DNA of 64,000 nucleotides from Heterohyrax brucei (taxonomy: Eukaryota; Chordata; Mammalia; Hyracoidea; Procaviidae), in contig CM053162.1 of NCBI GenBank assembly GCA_028571685.1, positions 73,458,351 through 73,522,350 on the forward strand. Direction: 5' to 3'. Shown here in pieces: positions 22,042 through 33,965 of the stretch. The first letter of the stretch is position 1; every line of letters starts with the position of its first letter. Position numbers and translations under genes: made by a program. Under the pieces are notes generated by a model. The model worked only from the letters and a program-made list of their open reading frames with translations, was not told the DNA's origin and made no database searches.

Positions 22042-23026
22042 AGCAGGTAATAGGTCCCACTCTGTCTCTGGTCTGTTTTTAGAGTGGTATGGTCAGTGGA
22101 TGGCTGACCCAGATTCTGAACTTTCCACCTAACGTTTACAAACAGGCAGGATTCCAGGGCTGCCATTTGACCTACTTTTTACCCTAAAAAAGCCCTCTCT
22201 GCAGTCGTTGAGGTGAGTTTCTCGTCTGGAGGGAAACTTGGATTGGAAGGCTGGTGCACTTGGCTTCTGCTGAGTTGGAAGGCTGGCGCAAGTACTTAGT
22301 GCACTTAGATTCTGCAGCCTTGAGAAAATGACTTCTCTGTTAATGGTAATGAACCTATTGAAACTACATCTGCAGGTTGCTGGGAAGACAGTGAAGGGAA
22401 AGGAATTGTGAAATGTTTCCAGTGTGACATGTCTACAAACAGTGATAATTATTCTTCCTTGTCCTTGTGCCTCCACCCCACCCCTGTCCCCCACAATAAT
22501 TTGTAAAGTGTGACTGCTGTTTTCTTACCAATTCTGTCTTCTTTCAGGCCTTCTTCCGTAGGAGAAGTGAAATAGTGTCTATAACAGCACACTGAACCCA
22601 CCCCATAGCTCTGTGTGTTAGGGTTTCACAGACACGGCTCTGAGAGCTGGAGCAGCTTTCCCATGGCTGACACTTTTAAGCAGTCAGCTCTTCGTCTCTG
22701 ATGTCAGTGGTCATGTTCTTTCTGCTGGAACCTGGGGTCGCCTGTTAATGTTCCGCAGTCTACACAGACATCTCTGTCCAACATGCCTGATTGTATAGCT
22801 TCTAGTTTTCTTATAATTTTAGTGGAAATTTCATTTATTTATTTGGCCAATTACTTATTGTTAGATAGTGTGCTAAACTTAAGCAGTTTTTATTCTTAGT
22901 CTGGTCTTTAAACGGAAGAAAGCACGTGTTTAAAATGGAATGTCAAAAGGGGGAAAAAAAGTGTAAAGCTCTTATAAGAGGGGTAAATACAAGAAGCTTC
23001 TTATGGAAGTGACATCTACAGCCACC
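22042..23026. other. Intron, no recognised feature
   Basis: Last part of the 14.5-kb intron before a tandem repeat and the sixth exon; no nameable repeat. Confidence 0.45.
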
Positions 23027-23190
23027 CCCTCAGACAGCCTCTGCGGGGCGCACGTGGTCCCTGCTGTCGCGCCTGTGCGCCCACGCCCTCAGATACCCTC
23101 TGCAGGGTGCATGTGGCCCCTGCTGTCACGCCTGTGCGCCCACGCCCTCAGATACCCTCTGTGGTGCACGTGGCCTCTGAGGTCTTGCTT
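23027..23190 (+). repeat. 59-bp GC-rich tandem repeat, nearly three units
   Basis: Units begin ccctcaga(c/t)a(g/c)cctctg near 23027, 23086 and 23145 and share gcctgtgcgcccacg. The array ends about 85 bp before the sixth exon acceptor. Confidence 0.92.
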
Positions 23191-23275
23191 TTGTCTGAAG
23201 TGCCAGCAGATGACCGTCGAGCCTTCAGCCTGGGACCGGTGCTCAGATGTGACCCCTCTTGTGTTTGCTTTCTAG

Positions 23276-23410
23276 CTCGTGCAGATTATCATCAATACTA
23301 CACACCTGGAGAAATCCTGTAAATACTTAGAAGAATTTATTACCAACATCACTAATGTGCTTCCAGAGACAGTCCACACCACCAAGCTGTATGGGACCAC
23401 CACTTTCAAG
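23276..23410 (+). CDS. EXOC6B: EXOC6B internal coding exon (sixth)
   Basis: This 135-nt exon is phase 0 at both ends. It encodes 45 residues, LVQIIINTTHLEKSCKYLEE, then FITNITNVLPETVHTTKLYG, then TTTFK. The acceptor is gctttctag and the donor aag|gtgagc. HLEKSCKYLEEF and VLPETVHTTKLYGTTTF separate EXOC6B from EXOC6, which as I recall has HLEQACKYLEDF and SQETVHTTRLYGLSTF. A three-unit GC-rich tandem repeat (23027-23190) ends about 85 bp upstream, close to where the branch point would lie. Confidence 0.96.
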
Positions 23411-24123
23411 GTGAGCAGAGCCCAGTACTGTGAACCCTGATTCTTGCTGCATAGTTTGGGGTGTTCTACTCATATGACTGTACCCAAATCCTCTACAATG
23501 TCTGGTACAAATGTGCTCTTGAGAAAAATGCTGTGGAGTTTCTTTTTCCCTTCACTGTTTCCTTGGAAAAGTAAATATCAGTGTTTGTTGAATATTTCAA
23601 CTTAAACAAAGAAGAAATCTTAAACTGTGTTTCTACACCCATCCTTGTATTTTGTACCTGCAGATGGCTGTGTCCCAGGCTGGTCCTCATCGCAGTCTGG
23701 AATCTGTGGGAGTGGCCCGGGGGCTGGCAGCGATGGCTGCCTCAGGGCCCACTGAAATCCTTGTTTAGCTGTCTCCCCCATTCTGTGTCTGGGACCCGTT
23801 TGTGGTCTTGTTTGTCACTGAGGAGGTCCTGCCACTTGCTGTTGTAGTGAGAAGGAGGAGGACTGATGGGAGATGAGTTTCTGGAGGGTCAGTGCTGTGG
23901 TTTAGAAGGGCCTGGGGAGACTCCTGCGAGTGAGTATTACAGAGAAGTCACAGGGCGACTTGGGACACTGGATGGGTAGGTTCCGACACAGAGGCTGACT
24001 TGTTTGTTTTTGCTGTTATTTGATTACTTTAGTTTTGAATATTCTGTCTCATCCTTTGGGATTCATAAATTGATCCCAGTTAAACATAGATTTAGAATCC
24101 TGCTTTGGGCTCCTAGTGTTGTC

Positions 24124-24285
24124 TGGGAAACCCTGGTGGTGCAGTGGTTAAGTCCTGTGTCTGCTCGCCAAAAGGTCAGCAGTTCAGATCCACCAGGTGC
24201 TCCTTGGAAACTCTGGGGGCAGCCCTACTCTTCCTGTAAGGTCACCATGAGTCAGAATCTACTTGCTGGCAGGGGTGGGCTGGTG
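24124..24285 (+). repeat. AfroSINE, sense (first of pair)
   Basis: Contains gaaaccctggtggtgcagtg, gtcagcagttcagatccacc, aggtgctccttggaaactct, and caccatgagtcagaatct. Confidence 0.95.
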
Positions 24286-24289
24286 TGAT

Positions 24290-24452
24290 TTGGGGGCCTG
24301 GTGGTGCAGTGGTTTAGGAGCTTGGCTGCTAATGTAAAGGCTCGAGGTTCAGACGCCCTGGCTGTGCCCTGGAAACCCTGAGCCCGGCTCCCACCATCCC
24401 ATAAGACTGTTACAAGCTGAGTGTGGCTCAGCGGCGACTGGTTAGTATGGTT
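24290..24452 (+). repeat. AfroSINE, sense (second of pair)
   Basis: Begins gggggcctggtggtgcagtg directly after the previous copy and ends gctcagcggcgactgg. It is more diverged in its middle part. Confidence 0.85.
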
Positions 24453-24784
24453 TCCACTTCCCCATCCTCTGTCCGTTTCCTGTTTTGTTGATTTCTTCTG
24501 TTGGCATTAAGCATAAGAGGGGAGTCACACTGAATTCATGTTATTTAGTATATTTTATCAGAGGTAAAATTGTTGTGAGGACTTCTTTTGTTGTAAGGAA
24601 AGAAGTGATGCTCACCTGCAAAGTTCACCCACGAAACGCTGTCTGTGCACCCTGCGATGGGGTCAGCAGCCAGACTGCATTGCATGTTCAGAGTGTGGTG
24701 TGAACAGTTTGTTTCCACTTACCTAGCAAATTACTTACAGTAACTTCCTTACGCGTCATATCGTACTCAGAGCAAAACCTGAGT

Positions 24785-24925
24785 CAGACCTGTAGCCGTA
24801 GAGTTGACTCCAGAGCACAGTGACCCCACAGCACAGAGGAGCTGCTGGTGGGTGTGAACTGCTGCCCCTTTGTTAGGACCCTCGGCCCGGGACCTCAGCA
24901 GCCCCAGAGCTCCGACACTGGCAGA
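24785..24925 (-). repeat. Diverged AfroSINE, antisense
   Basis: Order of parts fits: gtagccgtagagttgactcc, acagtgaccccacagc, gtgaactgctgcccctttgt. The tRNA-like head is poorly preserved. Confidence 0.6.
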
Positions 24926-26189
24926 CTTTGTGATTGTGTTGTGTTAGGTTAGTGTATCTGAGGGAGGGAAAGACCTGGTTAAGAGGCCCCAGGAGTGAGT
25001 AAGGAAATGGAGCTTTAGGGATTCCAGAATCACCTGAAACAGTGAGAGATCAACGACAGTCACTCGTGCATACTAGCATTGTTAGGAAGTGCGGGCGTTC
25101 TGTTGTGGTTTCCTGCGAAAGCCACAATGTCACTGAGGAAGAAGATACTGGAGGTGTGCCGTCTGGTGTTCTATAGGGGACGGGGAGCCGGGGTCAGAAT
25201 ACAGGGTTGGTTGGTGCTGTCTGTCACCTGGGGAATATGTAGAACCTGCTGATCTTCCCAACCCCAGTCTCGATTTTCCTATTTCAACGGCTTTTCAAAC
25301 TATGGAAGTCCTGTGGGCAGAAGCCTTTCCAGACAAGGGCTTGTGTGTCTGTTGTTGCCCCACCGTGCAAACTACTCAGGGAAAAGTTTGGATGCACAAG
25401 AAGCCAGAGGGCTGCACAGCCAGTGACATTCTTAGTTCAGGAAAAGTTCTGGGACCGCTGGAAGGGATCATGGCAACAGAGGGGACTGTGCTGGGGACTG
25501 CTGGATGGGGTGAGGACAGCGCCATTTGGTAATACTGATTGCTTAAAACACATCGAAAGTTTATTTTAAGCAGGACTGTTTCGACCCGGTAACCCAGAAC
25601 TCAGTGCAAACACGGTGATGGTCAGAGCTGCTGCCGTCTCCAGCATCCCTGACCGATGGGAGCCTTGCTGCGGGAAAGAGGGCCAAAGGCAGCAGGAGGC
25701 TTTCAGGTGTTTTCTTGTCACGTTCTCTCTGGGTCTCCCATGTATGACATAATCAAGCTGTCTGCCTTAGCTTTCCTTGTTCATACGGTTGGCTCACTGT
25801 CCTACAAAAAAGGGTGAAAGATTGTATCTGTCTGCTGTAGCACGAAGGCCGCGTGCGTGGCTTCTGTGGAGCAGTCTGCTGAGTTCCGGGGTCGGAAAGG
25901 AGAAGGACGGTGTGTGGGGAAGCCACGCCAGCGTGTCTGTGCCAGGCTGTGCAGCCGTGTCAGAGCGGCGCACTAGCTGTGCTCCTGCTTCCGCTGACTC
26001 GGCAGGCTTTCCGAAACCGTCTGCTGTCTGTCGGGCAGTGTCAGGAAAGCGGGCGACTCATCGTCAGCCCCGTGTGTTTCAGAGCAGGACTGCACTCCGC
26101 AGGGTTCTCAGTAAATGATTGATTGCCGTGAGGGGTGAGGGGTGAGGGGTGAAGGACTCTGTAACTTATTTTACAGAGCTTGTGTTGTC
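24926..26189. other. Intron; mildly CpG-rich stretch 25840-26100
   Basis: No exon or nameable repeat. The part from about 25840 to 26100 carries more CpG than its neighbours (for example ggccgcgtgcgtgg and gagcggcgcac), and a short run of gaggggtg repeats follows at 26128-26153. Confidence 0.45.
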
Positions 26190-26250
26190 GGGAGACTGTT
26201 GCTGTGAGCCAGAACTGACTGGGCGGCGGTGCTGTTTGGTGGTGTGGGTT
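26190..26250 (+). repeat. AfroSINE 3' tail fragment
   Basis: gctgtgagccagaactgact then gggcggcggtgctg is a diverged AfroSINE 3' end without a head. Confidence 0.55.
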
Positions 26251-26289
26251 GTTTTTAGTGATAAGAACCATTAAGAAAAAGTTAGAGGC

Positions 26290-27160
26290 AGAGGCATTTG
26301 GACCTTTAAAGCGTAAAAAAGTCGTCCAGGTGAGAGGTTTCGGTTCCAAAGGGTGGAAGTGGTAAGATGTACTTTTGAAGGTAGAGACAAGAAGTCCTGC
26401 TGCTGAACTGAATATAAGCTTCTAAGAGAAAGAGCCATGTCAAGGATGATTTCAGTGTTTAAACTGAGCAAACTGTGAATGGCGGTGCCACTGAAATGGG
26501 GACCAGAGAATGAGTCACAGATTTGGCGGAAGGGCAGGCTGAAGAATGCAGACTTCCACTGTTGATATATAACTTTGAGATATGTAGTGTAGTTAGTTAC
26601 GTGTATACAAATGTTGACTAGTCTGGGCAAAGCTAGAGCTAGCAATAAAAAATGAGGATCCGTCAATGTAGTGAAGGTGGTGTTTAACCCCTGGAACTGG
26701 TTTACTTTCTGGAAGTGTGTACAGGTAGAGGAAAGGTGGGAGGACCGAGCTGTGAGGAACCGCACCACTGAGAGGTCTAGAAGAGGAAAGTTCTGCAGAG
26801 GGCGAGTCGTGGTCACCCCAGCTTCAGGACCTTGATGAGGACATCACAGGGAGGGTACAAGTTAGGCTGGTGCTTGGGACCGGCAGTTGTCACCTAGGCA
26901 GGGAAACGGCGGGACGAGTGTGAGGGATGTTCTACGGAGAGTCACCTTCGTGGACAAGGCTGAAAGGGCAAAGCAGAGGCTTCTTCACGGGAGAAGAGAC
27001 GGGGCAGTGAGACCTGCACGTGGAAAGTGCAGACCAGTGGGGTGCCTGACTGTGCTTTGATGGGTATTGGGAACCTTGTCCTAAAGTCTCTGGAAGACTT
27101 TAAGCAAGGGTGTGTTGCATTAAAAACTAATAATACTAAAATCACTCTACCATGGCTAAT
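26290..27160 (+). repeat. Dispersed purine-rich mammalian repeat, second copy
   Basis: Phrases such as gccatgtcaaggatgatttc, gaatggcggtgccactgaaa, actgagaggtctagaagagg, and ggaagactttaagcaagggt belong to the same unnamed repeat as 14530-15555. Probably two abutting pieces. Confidence 0.45.
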
Positions 27161-27554
27161 GTAAAGGAAGGCACACATGTATCATGGTGACATAGAATCT
27201 GGCAGTGGAGTGTTGACTGGACAGTAGTGGGGGTGGCTTCGGTCTGTTGATACAAAACTCCAAAATAAAAGAGCAAACAAATTTCCAAGTACATACCAAG
27301 AAAATAGAGACAGAAATAAAGTTAGGAATGCAAGGATTATTAGTATCAAAAAATTGTTTATAACTACTACTGTAAAACATCAAAGGAGCAACAAACAAAA
27401 CAAAACAACCGTGAGTATTTGGGATGATAGCAAAAAAGGAAGTTATCCCTCTTAGTAAAACAAGAATGAAGGGCATTGTTGGTAGATTATCATGCAAGTG
27501 TATCAACAGTAAGTGCTGAACTGGTCATCAAAATGTTTATATGAGTAGACATAA

Positions 27555-27642
27555 GGACTGCCCCATGAGGTTCCTAAGGAGTAGCTGACCTTTGGGTTAG
27601 CAGCCACAGCTCTTAACTACTGCACTACTGGGGTTTCCCGTA
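27555..27642 (-). repeat. AfroSINE fragment, antisense
   Basis: ggactgccccatgaggttcc, then gggttagcagccacagctct and actactggggtttccc; lacks the tail part. Confidence 0.8.
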
Positions 27643-28020
27643 GATCATCAGACAAATACATGAAGAAATAGTTATTGAAACATTGTACAAGTAAACATAA
27701 TGACCGTAAAGTGTACTAGATATACTTTCAAGTTATGTAGCTATTTAGAAAAGATGAAATGGAAATGTATGCAAGACGTATTTTTGAGTGAAAAATAAGT
27801 TTATGGAATGCCATTTATGGCATAGGTCCATTTTATGTAAATTGAATATGTGTGTATGGTCACAGAAAGATATGTTAAGGAGTGCTCTCTCGAATGTTCA
27901 CTAGTTTTCTCTGGTAGAGGAATTTCAAGGTTTTATTTATACTTTTCTGTGTTTCTTGAACATTTTATAATGATTTGAGATATTATTGTAGTTATAAAAA
28001 TATATTTATTCTAGCTTTGG
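27643..28020 (+). repeat. Probable old L1M 3' end
   Basis: AT-rich text including tatttttgagtgaaaaataa, gtatggtcacagaaagat, ttttctggtag.. and catttataatgatttgag resembles the end of old L1 elements. Wording only. Confidence 0.4.
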
Positions 28021-28639
28021 TTTAGAAAAATGATAATTTCTTCGGTAGTTATTATGAGCAGGGTGGCACTGGAGCTCAAGAGGTCAGTTAGAGGTCTCCT
28101 GTGGCACCTCAGGTGACGGTGGGGGGAGCTCAAGCTCTTATGTCACCACGACTGACAGTGAAGACAGGACAGGACTCCTGCTCCGTGCTGCTGCCGCTGC
28201 CCTCAGGGCTGTACTGGAGGAGGGGGAAGTGGGGCCGGCGGGGACTCTGCCTGTAGACCCAGGGAGTTCAGAGAGTCTGTGTGTCTGAGATGCTTAGGGA
28301 AGGTCAGATGCCTGGGTCCAGAGTAGGAGTGGGCTGAGAAAGGATCTGTGTTGACAGAGAGACTGGAAGCCTAGAGACTGGTTAAATCACTCAGAGAAAA
28401 GTGAAAAGACACAGTCGGAGAAGTCATGCAAGCAGAGAGAGCAGAGTCTCAAGCAGTAAATGTTTCACGGGAATCAAGTCTGATCAGGCTGAGAAACACT
28501 AGATGAACCAGCAGGGCATCGTTGGTGACAAGTCCGTGGTGGCAGGTCGGTAGCATGAGCATCCCGAGTGCCTAGTGCAGCGCAGTCCCTTCCTGCTGTG
28601 ACCGCGTTTCTGTTGGCGTGTTGGTCCCCAGTACTCGGT

Positions 28640-29030
28640 GGAGCCTTTCTCTCACGTGCAGATGGACCCAGAATTGCTCAGCCCGGCTCTGTCCGGGAGC
28701 TCTTGCTGGGGTTCGGCGTCTCACGAGTTGACTTGGAGTGCATTTCGGAAACTCTGGAGCGGGCTGGTCTTCGAGACGGTTTTATGATGAACACAGGAAA
28801 GAGCAGGAGAATAACTAGTGGGGATAGAGAGCGCTAGGAGTTCTGTTTTTATCTTAAATAACTTGAAACTTTGGAATCCTTATCAGCTAACGGAAAGAAT
28901 GTAGACAGGTTAGTATTATACGTAAAGATGGTTCTTGGAGTTGCAGAGAGAGAACAGTGAACGGGATCCTGAGACCAAGGTGAGTTTTGAACAGGGGTAG
29001 GAAAGGAAAAAATGGTGCAGATAGCTGAGA
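28640..29030 (+). repeat. Dispersed purine-rich mammalian repeat, third piece
   Basis: ctaacggaaagaatgtagac, aacgggatcctgagacca and similar phrases correspond to the tail half of the unnamed repeat. It ends about 210 bp before the seventh exon. The sequence from 28021 to 28640 is unassigned. Confidence 0.35.
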
Positions 29031-29243
29031 TCAGTGAAGACGACTGACCTGCCTGGTGAGGCAGAAATAATACCTTGTCTCGTAGACTGGGAAAAAAATC
29101 ACTGGAAAAGTCTTCACTGTGCTTTTGGAAGGGAAACCTTCATGGGGACTGTGATCGGGCTCCCCATTCTCAGTGTCACTCAGTGCCTGTGCCTTGCCTG
29201 GACTGCAGTCTCCCTGATCTGTCAAACTTCTGTGACTTCACAG

Positions 29244-29423
29244 GATGCCAGGCACGCAGCTGAAGAGGAGATTTATACCAACTTAAACCAGAAGATTGAC
29301 CAGTTTCTGCAGCTGGCCGACTACGACTGGATGACCGGAGAGTCGGGCGCCAAGGCCAGCGACTACCTGGTGGACCTCATCGCCTTCCTGCGCAGCACCT
29401 TCGCTGTCTTCACGCACCTCCCC
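29244..29423 (+). CDS. EXOC6B: EXOC6B internal coding exon (seventh, last visible)
   Basis: This 180-nt exon is phase 0 at both ends. It encodes 60 residues, DARHAAEEEIYTNLNQKIDQ, then FLQLADYDWMTGESGAKASD, then YLVDLIAFLRSTFAVFTHLP. The acceptor is cttcacag and the donor ccc|gtgagt. It belongs to the Sec15 C-terminal helical domain, the region that in Drosophila Sec15 contacts GTP-bound Rab11 (established knowledge, not visible here). The following exon should begin GKVAQTACMS if the family pattern holds. I did not find it in the remaining 34.5 kb, so it probably lies beyond the window. The reading frame stays open on both sides of this exon, but the flanking translation is intronic. Confidence 0.96.
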
Positions 29424-30128
29424 GTGAGTCCCGCCGCTCTCCCTTTGCCCGAGATGTGGGGAGGTTGCTCCCGTGAGGGCTGGTTTGCTGAGGGCGCTGC
29501 TTTCTGCCCGAAGCAGGAAGTTGTTCAGGGCATAAAAGGTGACACTCTGTCGACCTTTTAATGATGATTAGACACATTTTCCATCGTTTTTTCATTGACT
29601 TTTATCTTTATTCTGAAAATGACTCCTAATATGTCTGCTTATCTTCCTGTTTACTTGAAAGTAGTTAATACACAGATATAATGTAAATTTTCATAGAAAT
29701 AAAAGTGAAATTTAGGAGTAAGATTTTTCAGATAACGTCTTTTAGTTCTAGAATTTTTTTTTTAATGGACTCATTCTTTGATGACGTTTCCATCTTTTTA
29801 TCTGCTTTCTCTATACTTTGATCAGCTTTCTCAAACATATGAATCGGTCATTTTAAACTCATTGGTTGGTAACTCCAGTGTGTAGTTTGCCTGGATCTGC
29901 TTGACTTTGCTCTTGATTGGTTGTGTGGCTATCTTTTTATAATCCTAGTACTTTTTGACTGATGATAGTCATTGTGTTTAGAATGTGTAGAGATTCCAGA
30001 TGATAGTGTCTTCCAGTCACCCTTTCCTGTGGTCAGTAGGTTGAGCGAGTGGTGGTTTGAGCTGCTCCGGGCATGGACGGAGCTAGGTCATGGTTGAGGT
30101 GCGATTGCAGCCTGGTTTGTCTGTTGCT
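29424..30128. other. Start of the last intron, no recognised feature
   Basis: AT-rich after 29560, no exon or nameable repeat. Confidence 0.45.
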
Positions 30129-30290
30129 AGGATACGGTCCTGTGGGGCCGCTGTGAGATCCTGGCTGGGGTATGTATGGTCCTGCAGGGCCTCTGTGAGG
30201 TCATGGCTGGGATATGGTCTCACAGGGCCCCCATGAGGTCCCCGCTGGAATACAGTCCTGCGGGGCTTCCATAAGGTCCTGGCAGGTCCT
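30129..30290 (+). repeat. About 39-bp tandem repeat, four units
   Basis: Units share atacggtcctg(t/c)ggggcc, then tgaggtc(a/c)tggctggg, with heavy divergence in the last units. They start near 30130, 30172, 30207 and 30249. Confidence 0.8.
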
Positions 30291-31099
30291 TGCCTTTGCA
30301 GCACCAAGAAGACTCTGGGAATTCCCACTTCTTAGGGAAATGTCATCTCTTCAGCCACCTGCCTTCTTCATTTTCAAAATGTGGCAGATGTGTTGAAAGG
30401 GGATCTGGCTCTGTGTTTGGGGCTCTTCAGTTCTCTATGTTTTGGTGTCTAGTCACACATAACCTTCAAAAACATGACTGCAGTTTCTGTCTGTACCCTC
30501 ACACAGCGTCTCTAAGAGGTCAGTTCTGGGCTCTTCATGGCACCTGTATCAGCAGTTGCCAGGAGATGGTCCATGTCCGTCCACCACTCCCCAGAGAGCA
30601 TCAGGTGCTGTGTCTGTGCCTTGCTCAGCCTTTTGTGTGACGCACTCCGAGACTGTGGGAGTGACAGTGTACGTATCCAGGATTTCTTTATCCCACTCAG
30701 CTAGGTAGCTTGACGATTCTGCTGAGGTCCTAAGGTCCCAAGGGGAAGATAGCCTTCCAGTCTTCACTTTTGGTGCCTTGCTCTGTGTGAATGCTGTGTC
30801 TCCCTGGTCTCCTTCACCCCCAGTGGTGACTGTCTGCGTGGCTCTAACCCAGAGTTGCAGCTGGTTGTCTAGGCCAGGGTTTGTCGCTGGCCCCCGGGGA
30901 CAGCTGCAGATGCACAGCTGGGTCTCCCTGCAGTTTTATTCCTGTCAGTCTTGTCTCGCCGCCCTCTGATGTCTGTCAGTGTGCGACACGGAACGTTTTA
31001 CTGAAGTTTCTCGCTGTCCCTCCGGGGAGTGGCGGCCCGCAGAATCACTTAGCTCTGTCGTTATGCTAAAAACAGACAAAAGCAGCACAAGAGATAAAA
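30291..31099. other. Intron, no recognised feature
   Basis: Ordinary intronic sequence; I searched it for the next EXOC6B exon and did not see one. Confidence 0.45.
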
Positions 31100-31430
31100 C
31101 TCCAAACTACTTACAATTATGGATATAAAATAAATAATAAAATTTTAGCAAGTCAGTCTCAAATTGTTTTAAGAAAGTATCTTAGTGAAAGCATGTAGTG
31201 TTTATTCCAGAAATGCAGGGTTGGTTTGATATTTTAAAATCAATTAAAACAATTTATCACATTACTGGGAGAAGGAGTTAAGGTATATAACCATCTTGGT
31301 GTATTTCAGAAAAGCATTGTGTAACATTAAGCTTTCCTGCCTGATTAAAAAAACAAAATAAGACACAAAATTGACTAAAAGATGAGCAGTGTGATATTTT
31401 AATACTATGATAAAGAGCAACTGTTTGAAT
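31100..31430 (+). mobile_element. L1 ORF2 fragment, sense
   Basis: ccagaaatgcagggttggtt then ttaaaatcaattaaaacaat and tttatcacattactgg is the L1 ORF2 stretch encoding [18 protein letters not shown]-like sequence, strongly eroded. Confidence 0.7.
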
Positions 31431-31445
31431 TCTTTCTCGTGGTCA

Positions 31446-31610
31446 CCGAAGCCCCGGTGGCATGGTAACTAAGACCTGTAGCTGCTAATCACAAGGTTCA
31501 CACACCCACCAGGTGCTCTGTGGGAACTCTGCGGGGCAGTTCCACTACATGCTGTAGGGTTGCCGTGAGTAGGAATCGCCTCGGCAGCAGTGGGTTTTGT
31601 TTTCTTGTGG
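31446..31610 (+). repeat. AfroSINE, sense
   Basis: gaagccccggtggcatggta, cccaccaggtgctctgtggg, ggcagttccactacatgctg, tagggttgccgtgagtag, tcgcctcggcagcagtgggt. A further AfroSINE tail fragment lies at 31818-31850. Confidence 0.9.
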
Positions 31611-31859
31611 GTGGTATAAACATATGGTTGCTTTGCTCCATTGCAATCCGAAGGGGTGGTGGTCTGAGTCCATTCAGAAGCACCTCATGAGTCAGTTGGC
31701 CTGACAGCATGTCAAGTGCCTCTCTTGTACCTCCTCATTGACTGTATGCTGAGTGGGTGCTGACCTGTGTCAAATAGCTCTCTTCTTATTTTTTTTTTTT
31801 TTTATTTTTGCCTTTTGAGTCAGAATGAGCCAGATGGCAGTGAGTGTTTAAGATTATAG

Positions 31860-33700
31860 CATTGAAGACATGTGGGTGAACATCCACGAGGACAGTGTCA
31901 GCAGGTAACACGCTGTCGTGCTACATGCAGTTCGTGGCATTAGCAGGAAGAGGTGCAGAAAGAGGCAGGGATAAGTGCAGTTCACTGTAACCCGAGTATG
32001 TCATAAGTCAGGGTCTGAGCTCACTGATAGAGCTTGAGACCAATACAGATCTGGTAGGTTAGATGGCTGACTTATAAAGTAAATAAGCTTTCCTTTATAT
32101 TAGCAGTAACCCAATGCCATTCAGTCAATTCCAGCTCACAGTGACCCCATGGGACAGAAACCTGTGTAGAAAATGTGTTCCAAATACACACCCTAATCAC
32201 TCTGATGTGTAAGAAACAGGATGTCTGTGTGTACATTAAACTGGAAATACAGCGACCTAATGTGAAGGGTACACCACAGAGAAATATAAAGGAGACTCAG
32301 TGATGTAGGTAAATCCTGGGTGCCAAGATGGGGTGTTTTATAGTGGTGGTGGGGCTTCCCATGATTAATTACTACAAAAACTCACTGATTTTAGGGAGCA
32401 TCCAGTAGTATAATTCTAACACCCATTTGGAAGCAAAAAGGGACAGTATTTGCTGAAGAAAATTAATAATACTAACCTTTTCATATCAAGTATAGAAATG
32501 TTATTGTAAAGCATAAATCATATTCTGAAACTGGAATTTACTGACAGATTTAAAAAATAGAATGTAAACTCTATAAATAGATCAAAGTATATGTAAGAGT
32601 TTAGAATATGATAAAGAGATCACTCAAGATTAGCTGTGGGCAGCCCAGTCATCAAATGGGAAGAATGTTACTATCCATAGCTCAGATATCAAACTGAATT
32701 CTAGATAAAATAAATATTTGAATTTAAAAAATGAGGATATTCTAAGGATGACACTCAAAATTGAAAACAGTAAGGAAAAGATCAATAATTTGACCATGTA
32801 AAATGCTTTTTAAAAGTACCTGAAATGAAATAATAAAGAAAATGTAAGTTTATCCCAGAAAACTGATCACAATAAATATTCTGTAAGATTAACATCTGCA
32901 ATGTGTTAAGTATTCTTTCAAATTTAATAAGAAAAGATGTCCATGGTTTCAAGGGACATATGTGTCAGTTGGCATAATGAAATGTTTTAAGACAGTGTTC
33001 TGTATCCCACTTTGGTGAGTGGCATCTGGGCCTTGAAAGCTTGCAAGCAGCCACCTAGGTCACATCAGTTGTTCCCAGCCATGTAGAGCAGAGGAGAATG
33101 AAGGACATCAAAGGCATAAGGAGAACGTGAGCCCCAGAGACAGGAAAGGCCACAGGAACCAGAACTTCATCAGCCTGGGACCAGGAGAACTAGGTGGTGC
33201 CTGGCCGTTAACTGTCTAACCAGGGAGTGCAACAGAATCTCTGATGAAGTGGGTCAAAAACGGGTGTGCAGAACTAAAACTCTGAGATCCGATTTGGTAG
33301 TCCAGCAGACTGGAGGGTCTCTGAAAGACGTGGTCCCTCTGACTCCTTGTTGTCCCGAAACAGAAGCCATTCCCAAAGCCAACTTCTAAGATAAAAATGG
33401 GACTTGACCAGAAGACATCAAGTGACACTGGCCAAGAGTGTGCTTCTTGGCTAAAGTCCATGCGTGAGGCTGCCGGGGCAGCTCTTGTCCAGAGGTGAGG
33501 TAGGAGGGTGGAGGGGGGACAGGAGCTGACGGACTGGGTGAGGGAGGTACAGGGTGGAATGGGGGAGTGTGCAGTCGTCAGGTGGGAGGGTGGCTTGAGT
33601 TCCATGGCGGTGTGTCTCTGTGTGTGTGTCAGTTTTGCAGGACAGATTCACTTGGATGGTGAACTTTTACTTGGAGCACAGTAACACTGTTTAAAATATA
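31860..33700 (+). mobile_element. L1 3' half with elephant-type 3' UTR, sense
   Basis: Eroded ORF2 C-terminal sequence to about 32945 is followed by an L1 3' UTR: ttggtgagtggcatctgggc, ttgcaagcagccacctaggt, gcagaggagaatgaaggaca, ggagaactaggtggtgcctg, ending agcacagtaacactgt and an A-rich tail near 33690. An AfroSINE fragment interrupts it at 32100-32165. The 3' UTR at 35080-35800 is the same type in the opposite orientation. Confidence 0.8.
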
Positions 33701-33965
33701 AGAAAAAAGAGGCCCAACTTGATAGGAAAATTTGCTAAGGTTATATTTGGGGAGTCACCAAAGGATGGCGTGGACAGAAGGTGCGACGCTGATGGTGAAG
33801 CGTGTAGAGTAAGGTGACGGAGGGAGGCCGGCCTTCGGCGCCCGGGCCGCGTGTTGGGAAGGCAGAGAGGGGCTCACTGGGAGAGCTGTGTAAACTGGCG
33901 CATTCTTCTTGGAAGCCACTTTTCAGTAGGCCCCAGAAATCCCTGGGCTTACCTTTGACCTTGCA

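Noticed and set aside
1866-29423. Assignment to the paralogue EXOC6
   Set aside because: Several blocks (FSEFVPKVYNQIKEF, HLEKSCKYLEEF, VLPETVHTTKLYG, AEEEIYTNLNQ) match EXOC6B wording as I know it and not EXOC6.
29034-29561. 175-codon frame covering the last exon
   Set aside because: Only 29244-29423 matches EXOC6B and has splice sites; the flanks are intron read in the same frame.
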